From positions 1-19,608 of the forward strand of contig JBBRLG010000063.1 of assembly GCA_038231495.1 (NCBI GenBank): a stretch of DNA of 19,608 nucleotides, in the 5' to 3' direction. The notes below the pieces were generated by a model, which saw only the letters and a program-made list of their open reading frames with translations, was not told the origin of the DNA and ran no database searches. Origin of the DNA: JBBRLG01 sp038231495 (GTDB lineage: Bacteria; Planctomycetota; Planctomycetia; Gemmatales; Gemmataceae). Below, piece by piece: positions 14,509 through 19,608 of the stretch; the stretch's first letter is position 1, and every line of letters starts with the position of its first letter. The position numbers were made by a program, and so were the translations under genes.

Positions 14509-15153
14509 ATGAGTTCGAGCCTGGAAATTCAAACCATCGTGTCGATGCCGTTCGACCAAAACACCTATATTGTCTGGCAATCCGGCGGCAGTGAGGCTGT
14601 GGTCATCGACCCCGGTCTGGAGCCGGACTTGATCCTGGATTTTCTGCGGGAGCAGGGTTTAACGACGAAAGCGATCCTCAATACGCACGGTCACGCCGAT
14701 CATATCGGTGGAAACGCGATCATGAAATCAGTTTTTCCGGACGCGCCGCTGATAATTGGCACACGCGAGGCGGCAATGTTGACCGACGCGGAAGCGAACC
14801 TCAGCGCGCCGTTCGGTATGCCGATCACAAGTCCGCCGGCCGACCGCACCGTAAATGAGGGCGAAACGGTCGAAGCGGCGGGCCTGACCTTCGAGGTGTA
14901 CGACGTGCCGGGCCATTCGCCGGGGCACGTCGTTTTCGTGGTGCGGGGTACGCCGTGCCGGGTGTTTGGCGGCGACGTGCTGTTTCGCGGCGGCATCGGC
15001 CGGTTCGATTTTCCGGGCGGCAGCGAGGCGCAACTGCTGGACGGCATCCGCAAGAAGCTGTTTACAATGCCGGCCGATACGGTGGTTTATCCGGGCCACG
15101 GGCCGGTCACGACGGTGGGACACGAGATGAAGACGAATCCGTATTTGACGTGA
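14509..15153 (+). CDS. MBL-fold metallo-hydrolase, glyoxalase II-like
   Basis: This 214-residue metallo-beta-lactamase-fold hydrolase has the HxHxDH metal motif at 60-65 (THGHADHIGG), PGHSPGH at 134-140, the bridging aspartate in GGDVLF (D156) and a last ligand H197 in YPGHGPVTT. The closest known type is the YcbL/glyoxalase II-like group, which hydrolyses thioesters such as S-lactoylglutathione, though substrates in planctomycetes are not established. Its length and the lack of the long C-terminal glutathione-binding domain of classical GloB suggest a YcbL-like enzyme. GAGG seven bases before ATG supports the start. It converges on the nucleotidyltransferase gene, with a hairpin between the stops. 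Confidence 0.9.
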   Translation: MSSSLEIQTIVSMPFDQNTYIVWQSGGSEAVVIDPGLEPDLILDFLREQGLTTKAILNTHGHADHIGGNAIMKSVFPDAPLIIGTREAAMLTDAEANLSAPFGMPITSPPADRTVNEGETVEAAGLTFEVYDVPGHSPGHVVFVVRGTPCRVFGGDVLFRGGIGRFDFPGGSEAQLLDGIRKKLFTMPADTVVYPGHGPVTTVGHEMKTNPYLT

Positions 15154-15186
15154 GCCGCTGCGGCTACGCGCAAAGCCGCAAGCGGC
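15154..15186. terminator. Hairpin between convergent genes
   Basis: The hairpin begins at the base after the metallo-hydrolase stop codon and ends 13 bp before the end of the minus-strand nucleotidyltransferase gene. Its arms GCCGCTGCGGCT and AGCCGCAAGCGGC pair except for one bulged T. The core is the one found in the palindromes at 3836 and 13201. The location suits a bidirectional terminator; there is no clear T tract. Confidence 0.5.
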
Positions 15187-15199
15187 AAACCCCGTTTGT

Positions 15200-15901
15200 T
15201 CAACTGCGGCGGGCGGTCAGCACGCTCGCCAAGTCCTGCTCCTGCGCCGCCTGCCATACTTCGATCGTGCCGATCGGCAGCCAGAACTTCGCCGGCACCA
15301 CGTGTACCGTTTGCCGCGTCGCCAGCACCGACAGGTAGTCCGTGATCTCGTACTCGCCGCGCTTCGACAATTTGAGCTTTATGTCGAAGACGTTCCGCGG
15401 AAACACGTACGCCCCGGTATTGGCGAGTTGCCGGCCGTCGAGGTCGGGCTTCTCGATCAACCGTTCCAGTGACCCGTCCGGCTTCAAGAACGCGATGCCG
15501 AAGCGTCGCGGCTCGTCCACTTCCTGCACCAATAGCCCTGCCGGACATTTTGCCAGTTTCGCAAGGTCCGCCGCGCCGTACAGGTCGTCGCCGTTGAGGA
15601 CGAGGAAGCTGTCCGACTGCAAGCGCTCGCGGCAGGATCGCAGCGCGTCGCCGGTGCCGCGCGGCACCTCCTGGCGCACCACCTCCCACTTGCCAACATG
15701 CTTTTGCGTCTTCAGATACGCTTCGACCTGCTCGCCGAGGTAGTTGATGACGACCAGGACGCGATCGACTTCCGGCGGCAGCGCACCCAGTGCCCAGTCG
15801 AGGATGGGTCGCCCCCGCACCGGCAACAGCGGCTTTGGCGTGGTCAGGGTGTGCGGGCGCAGGCGGGTGCCGAGTCCGGCGGCCAGAATAACGGCGTCCA
15901 T
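15200..15901 (-). CDS. Sugar-1-phosphate nucleotidyltransferase
   Basis: This 233-residue enzyme of the NTP-transferase family couples a sugar-1-phosphate to a nucleotide, giving activated sugars for polysaccharide or cell-envelope synthesis. The N-terminal nucleotide-binding signature LAAGLGTRLRP with TTPKPLLPV is at 6-27. The metal-binding NGDD is at 103-106, EKP at 150-152, NTGAYVF at 161-167 and a terminal WLPIGTIEVW at 207-216. The C-terminal left-handed helix domain of GlmU or many GMP-type enzymes is absent, so glucose-1-phosphate thymidylyl- or uridylyl-, or mannose-1-phosphate guanylyltransferases of the short type are candidates; the substrate cannot be fixed. A GAGG lies about 10 bases before the ATG. 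It stands alone, without an operon partner. Confidence 0.9.
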   Translation of the reverse strand: MDAVILAAGLGTRLRPHTLTTPKPLLPVRGRPILDWALGALPPEVDRVLVVINYLGEQVEAYLKTQKHVGKWEVVRQEVPRGTGDALRSCRERLQSDSFLVLNGDDLYGAADLAKLAKCPAGLLVQEVDEPRRFGIAFLKPDGSLERLIEKPDLDGRQLANTGAYVFPRNVFDIKLKLSKRGEYEITDYLSVLATRQTVHVVPAKFWLPIGTIEVWQAAQEQDLASVLTARRS

Positions 15902-16112
15902 CGCGGTGGGTCCTCGCGTTGCGGTCCTGTCGGTCGTGTGGCTTATCCCCGTCGCAGCGCCTTGTCGGCGCGGGCGACTCGGCCAAATCCGTCAAGAACG
16001 ATTGTATGCCACGACGATCTCGTCGGTGTGATCGCGGTGGGTCGCACGACCACTGCTCCCACGTTCGCGGCTGAGTCGTGAATGGATTCCGATCAGGAAA
16101 GGTGGAAATACA

Positions 16113-16322
16113 ATGCGCAGGATGCTCATTCCGCTGGCGGGTTTTGTTCTAATTAACGTCCTGGGCTGCCATCTGGTCCAGGGCAAGTGTGACTGCGACG
16201 GCTCGCCGTTCGGTCACGGCTGCGCTTCGTGCAGTGGCCAGACCCTCCCCGCCGCCCCGGCGATGATGCCGCACCACACCGAAACCATCAAGGAGATGCC
16301 ACGGGTAACACCGGACAAGTAG
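16113..16322 (+). CDS. Small Cys-rich lipoprotein
   Basis: This 69-residue protein has a lipoprotein signal: basic MRRM, hydrophobic LIPLAGFVLINV and lipobox VLGC with the lipidated cysteine at 19. The mature 51 residues hold four more cysteines (CDC at 26-28 and CASC at 37-40) with histidines (GHG, HH), then a proline/methionine-rich tail. The cysteine pattern suggests a metal site or disulfides; the function is unknown. A purine-rich ribosome site (AGGAAAGGTGG, ending 7 bases before ATG) supports translation. The 211 bp to the divergent nucleotidyltransferase gene hold no other gene. It converges on ppk. Confidence 0.65.
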   Translation: MRRMLIPLAGFVLINVLGCHLVQGKCDCDGSPFGHGCASCSGQTLPAAPAMMPHHTETIKEMPRVTPDK

Positions 16323-16328
16323 AGAAAA

Positions 16329-16401
16329 GGTGGCGGGTGATGGGTGACGGGTGACGGGTGGTTGGTGAAAAAGGCAAAGGCATTTGTATCCACCCGCCAC
16401 C
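16329..16401. repeat. Heptamer array and inverted repeat between convergent genes
   Basis: Perfect 11-bp inverted repeats lie at 16329-16339 (GGTGGCGGGTG) and 16391-16401. The left arm overlaps an array of four 7-bp units (GGGTGAT, GGGTGAC twice, GGGTGGT) at 16335-16362. The region is the whole gap between the lipoprotein gene and ppk, so a terminator function is possible. Arrays of GGTGACG type are familiar in planctomycete intergenic DNA. Confidence 0.55.
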
Positions 16402-16402
16402 C

Positions 16403-18601
16403 TCATTTCGTCTGCCGCTTCCGCGGCCGCCGGTCCGCCGGGGAGGCACCGGCGGGTTGCGCGATGAAGGGCACCGGTCCTGGCGGCAGTTCCATCAAAC
16501 GGCGACGAGCGCTTTGCGCGGCCAGTTCCAGGAAGCGTTCCTGGCTGCGCGTCGGCGGCTGGTTGGGTTCGGGCTTAACGCGGCGGTAACTGCCGTCGGG
16601 CAACAGTTCGCGCGCCTTCGTGTTGTCCGCCAGCGTGATCGCCAACACTTCACTGATGAGCCGCTGCTTCAATTCCGGGGGGTCCATGGGAAAGACCACC
16701 TCCACCCGGCGGCTTAAATTGCGGTCCATCCAGTCGGCCGAGCCGATGTAGACCTGCGGGTCGCCGCCGTTGGCGAAGAAGAAAATGCGGCTGTGCTCCA
16801 GGAAGCGGTCCACGATCGACACCACGCGAATCGTCTCGCTCAACCCCTTGACGCCCGGCCGTAGGACACAAATCCCCCGACACACGATGTCGATCTTGAC
16901 CCCCGCCTGGCTGGCCCGGTAGAGCGCCTGCACAATCGCCGGCTCCGACACGCCGTTGATCTTGGCGATGATACGCCCTTCTTTACCCGCGCGCTGGTTC
17001 GCCGTCTCCTGGTCGATCTTCTCGATCATGAACGCCTGCATCCGGCTCGGCGCGACGATCAGCTTGCGCCACTGCGGCAATTCACAGTAACCCGTGAGGT
17101 AGTTGAACAGCGCGGAGGCGTCCTCGCAGAACTCCGGCTTGCAGGTGAAGTAACCCAGGTCCGTGTAGATGCGCGCCGTCTGCGGGTTGTAATTGCCGGT
17201 GCCCAGGTGGACGTAACGGCGAATGCCGTCGTCCTCGCGGCGCACCACGAGGGCGACCTTGCAGTGCGTCTTGAGGCCGACGAAGCCGAAGACGACGTGA
17301 ACGCCCGACTTTTCCAGCTCGCGCGCCCAGACAATGTTGCGCTCCTCGTCCAGGCGCGCTTTTAGCTCGATGACCGCCGTCACCTGCTTGCCGTTGTCGG
17401 CGGCGCGCTGCAAGGCGCGCACGACGGGCGAATCGCTACTGGTGCGGTACAGCGTCTGCTTGATGGCCAGCACGCGCTCGTCCGCGGCGGCTGCTTCGAT
17501 GAAATCGACGACGTGGCTGAATGACTCGTATGGGTGGTGAATGAGGATGTCGCGGGCGCGGATGGCGGCCCAAAAGCTCGTCGCCTGGGCAAAATCCGGG
17601 ATCGGTTGCGGCACAAACTGCGGGTCGCGCAACTGCGGGTAGCCCGGCAGTCCGTGAATCTGGAACAGCCCCGTCAGGTCGAGGATGCCGGGGTTGCGGA
17701 TCACGTCCGTGGGGTCCAGGTCCAGCGCGCTCATCAAAAACGTCTCGAACTCCGGCGACGCCGTGGACTCGATTTGCAGCCGGACCGCGGCGCCGCGGCG
17801 GCGTTTGCGGATTTCCTCCTCGATCGTCTTGAGCAGGTCTTCCACCTCGTCGTCGTCGATCTCGAAGTCGCTGTTGCGCGTCACCCGGAAGGCGGCGTGG
17901 TGGTCGATCGTCATGCCGGGAAATAGCTCCGGCAAGTGCAGGCGGATTACCGATTCCAGCGGGACGAAGACGTGTCGCGGCGTCGGCCCCGGCTCGGCGG
18001 GCAGTTGCACGAAGCGCGGCAATACGGACGGCACCTGCACGACCGCGAACAGCTTTTCCGCGTTGCCGGGCCGTTGCAGGAGCACGGCAAGGTTGAGCGA
18101 CTTGTTGAGCAGGTGCGGGAACGGGTGGCCGGGGTCGATGGCCAAGGGCGTCAGCACCGGAAACACTTCGCGGCGGAAGACCTCTTGCAGGTAGCGGCGG
18201 TCGTCGTCGGTCAAATCCTTGAGCGTACGCAGGAAAATGCCTTCTTTTTCAAGGGCCGGCAGCACGTGTTCTTGCAAACAGCGGTACGTCTCGACGGTCA
18301 TCGCGCGCACCAACTCGCCGATGCGCGTAAGTTGTTCGTTGACGGACATGCGGTCCGCGCCGGAGCCGTAGTCGATGTTGGCCTGCACCTTTTGTTGCAG
18401 GCCGCCGACGCGCACCATGAAGAATTCGTCGAGGTTCGATTCAAAGATCGCGAGGAACTTCAACCGTTCGAGGAGCGGGACGTTGGGGTCCTGCGCCTCT
18501 TCGAGGACGCGGCGGTTGAACTCCAGCCAGCTGAGTTCGCGGTTGATGTATAAGGAGGGGTCGTCCAGGAGTATCGGCGGCGGTTGCGCGACCGCTTGCA
18601 T
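16403..18601 (-). CDS. ppk1: Polyphosphate kinase PPK1
   Basis: This 732-residue enzyme reversibly polymerises the gamma phosphate of ATP into polyphosphate, for phosphate and energy storage and stress responses. All four domains are visible: N-terminal (LSWLEFNRRVLEEAQDPNVP, 23-42), head (about 120-320), and the two phospholipase-D-like catalytic domains. The catalytic histidine H446 (LKTHCKVAL) and the second conserved histidine H603 (FLEHSRIF) are present, as are YRTSSDSPVV (385-394) and IGSADWMDRNLSRRVE (619-634). Length is normal. The ATG at 18601 has a perfect GGAGGT six bases upstream. A short hairpin includes part of that site. The gene is monocistronic, with no exopolyphosphatase or phosphate-transport genes nearby. 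Confidence 0.97.
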   Translation of the reverse strand: MQAVAQPPPILLDDPSLYINRELSWLEFNRRVLEEAQDPNVPLLERLKFLAIFESNLDEFFMVRVGGLQQKVQANIDYGSGADRMSVNEQLTRIGELVRAMTVETYRCLQEHVLPALEKEGIFLRTLKDLTDDDRRYLQEVFRREVFPVLTPLAIDPGHPFPHLLNKSLNLAVLLQRPGNAEKLFAVVQVPSVLPRFVQLPAEPGPTPRHVFVPLESVIRLHLPELFPGMTIDHHAAFRVTRNSDFEIDDDEVEDLLKTIEEEIRKRRRGAAVRLQIESTASPEFETFLMSALDLDPTDVIRNPGILDLTGLFQIHGLPGYPQLRDPQFVPQPIPDFAQATSFWAAIRARDILIHHPYESFSHVVDFIEAAAADERVLAIKQTLYRTSSDSPVVRALQRAADNGKQVTAVIELKARLDEERNIVWARELEKSGVHVVFGFVGLKTHCKVALVVRREDDGIRRYVHLGTGNYNPQTARIYTDLGYFTCKPEFCEDASALFNYLTGYCELPQWRKLIVAPSRMQAFMIEKIDQETANQRAGKEGRIIAKINGVSEPAIVQALYRASQAGVKIDIVCRGICVLRPGVKGLSETIRVVSIVDRFLEHSRIFFFANGGDPQVYIGSADWMDRNLSRRVEVVFPMDPPELKQRLISEVLAITLADNTKARELLPDGSYRRVKPEPNQPPTRSQERFLELAAQSARRRLMELPPGPVPFIAQPAGASPADRRPRKRQTK

Positions 18602-18610
18602 AAATTACCT

Positions 18611-18626
18611 CCGTCTTGGCAGACGG
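18611..18626 (-). promoter_or_regulatory. Leader hairpin partly masking the ppk ribosome site
   Basis: CCGTCT and AGACGG pair perfectly (6 bp, 4-base loop). On the mRNA the 3' arm includes the first two G of the GGAGGT ribosome-binding site at 18607-18612, so folding could limit initiation. A TATAAT on the minus strand at 18630-18635 is a candidate -10 box, but then most of the hairpin would lie at or near the transcript start. Confidence 0.3.
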
Positions 18627-18629
18627 TCC

Positions 18630-18635
18630 ATTATA
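18630..18635 (-). promoter_or_regulatory. Candidate -10 box for ppk
   Basis: A perfect TATAAT on the minus strand lies 29 bp upstream of the ppk start codon. No consensus -35 hexamer is present at the right spacing. Transcription starting about 7 bases downstream would leave a leader of only about 20 nt, beginning near the hairpin at 18611-18626. Confidence 0.35.
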
Positions 18636-18795
18636 ACCGGGCGTCGTGAGTGAGCCTACGACGAATGGGGCAGCCCGGACAGTGGAAGTGCGGTGAAGAT
18701 TTGAGGCAATTCCCGTCCCGCAACCTTTCAGAGCCATTTATTTTGCCGGTCGATTGAGGTATCAAGGAGGGACCGCTCAACCACTGGAGGCAATC

Positions 18796-19489
<694 letters not shown>

Positions 19490-19512
<23 letters not shown>

Positions 19513-19608
19513 GGGCTTGGGATAAGCAATGGTTGAGCCGACGCAGGGCGGCGGCGAGGTTCGGCCCAATCTCTTTCGCCACGTGGATGATGGTGTTGCG
19601 CACGGCCG
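19490..19608 (-). CDS. Partial ORF entering from right edge (C-terminus)
   Basis: On the minus strand an open frame enters at the right edge and ends with TAG at 19490-19492. The 38 visible residues include AVRNTIIHVAKEIGPNLAAA and LRRLNHCLSQALSLLGLP. They look like two amphipathic helices, but I do not recognise the family. The end overlaps the 3' end of the pirin gene by 23 bp in convergent orientation. A real gene or transposase tail is possible; chance is not excluded. Confidence 0.35.

Noticed and set aside
14137..14580. 147-codon minus-strand ORF upstream of the metallo-hydrolase
   Set aside because: It overlaps the start of a certain gene and shows no ribosome site, domain or signal.
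15175..15199. Canonical intrinsic terminator with T tract
   Set aside because: The hairpin is there, but no run of T follows on either strand, so only a terminator-like role can be proposed.
15087..15995. 302-codon minus-strand ORF over the nucleotidyltransferase
   Set aside because: It is in a different frame from the enzyme whose motifs are all in 15200-15901; Arg-rich shadow sequence.
16335..16362. Possible CRISPR-like repeat array
   Set aside because: The units are contiguous 7-mers without spacers, hence a microsatellite. No CRISPR array or cas gene was seen.

Overview
The window looks like chromosomal DNA from a GC-rich planctomycete, most likely of the Gemmata lineage. I base this on two secreted DUF1549/DUF1553 proteins with planctomycete-type c-heme motifs, DUF1569 and DUF1571 proteins, a zinc-ribbon membrane protein, short GC-rich palindromes after gene ends, and 7-bp microsatellites. 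No tRNA, rRNA, CRISPR array, prophage or intact insertion sequence was seen. Assignments are by eye; no searches or alignments were run.

Left part (1-5130). A long perfect hairpin lies at the edge. Next come a secreted thioredoxin-fold protein without redox cysteines (minus strand), a small orphan ORF (plus strand) whose 3' end is interrupted by an 88-bp MITE with TA target duplication, a DUF1549/DUF1553 protein, and a 138-bp MITE with GTAA ends and an 8-bp target duplication, as expected for IS66-type transposition. A zinc-ribbon four-helix membrane protein and a DUF420-like membrane protein follow, both on the minus strand.

Middle (5130-9710). A DUF1569 (DinB-like) protein runs rightward and converges on a queC-queD pair of deazaguanine biosynthesis genes that overlap by 13 bp. 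Diverging from these is a cell-wall and division pair: murB, then a single-pass membrane protein whose layout fits FtsQ. The murB product appears to lack two of the three usual catalytic residues. A translationally coupled VapBC-type toxin-antitoxin pair converges on it.

Right part (9710-19608). A roughly 1,100-residue PSC1-DUF1549-DUF1553 protein is split by a +1 frameshift at a run of five A. It is followed by a DUF1571 secreted protein, a glyoxalase-II-like metallo-hydrolase (plus), a sugar-1-phosphate nucleotidyltransferase (minus, convergent), a tiny Cys-rich lipoprotein (plus), polyphosphate kinase PPK1 (minus) and a pirin (plus). A partial ORF on the minus strand enters from the right edge.

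Most genes are single transcription units. Real operon-like groupings are queC-queD, murB-ftsQ-like, vapB-vapC and perhaps the zinc-ribbon/DUF420 pair. The most notable points are the two MITEs, the FtsQ-like protein in a phylum known for dividing without FtsZ, the altered MurB active site, the frameshift, and a recurrent 34-bp palindrome that sits just after stop codons.
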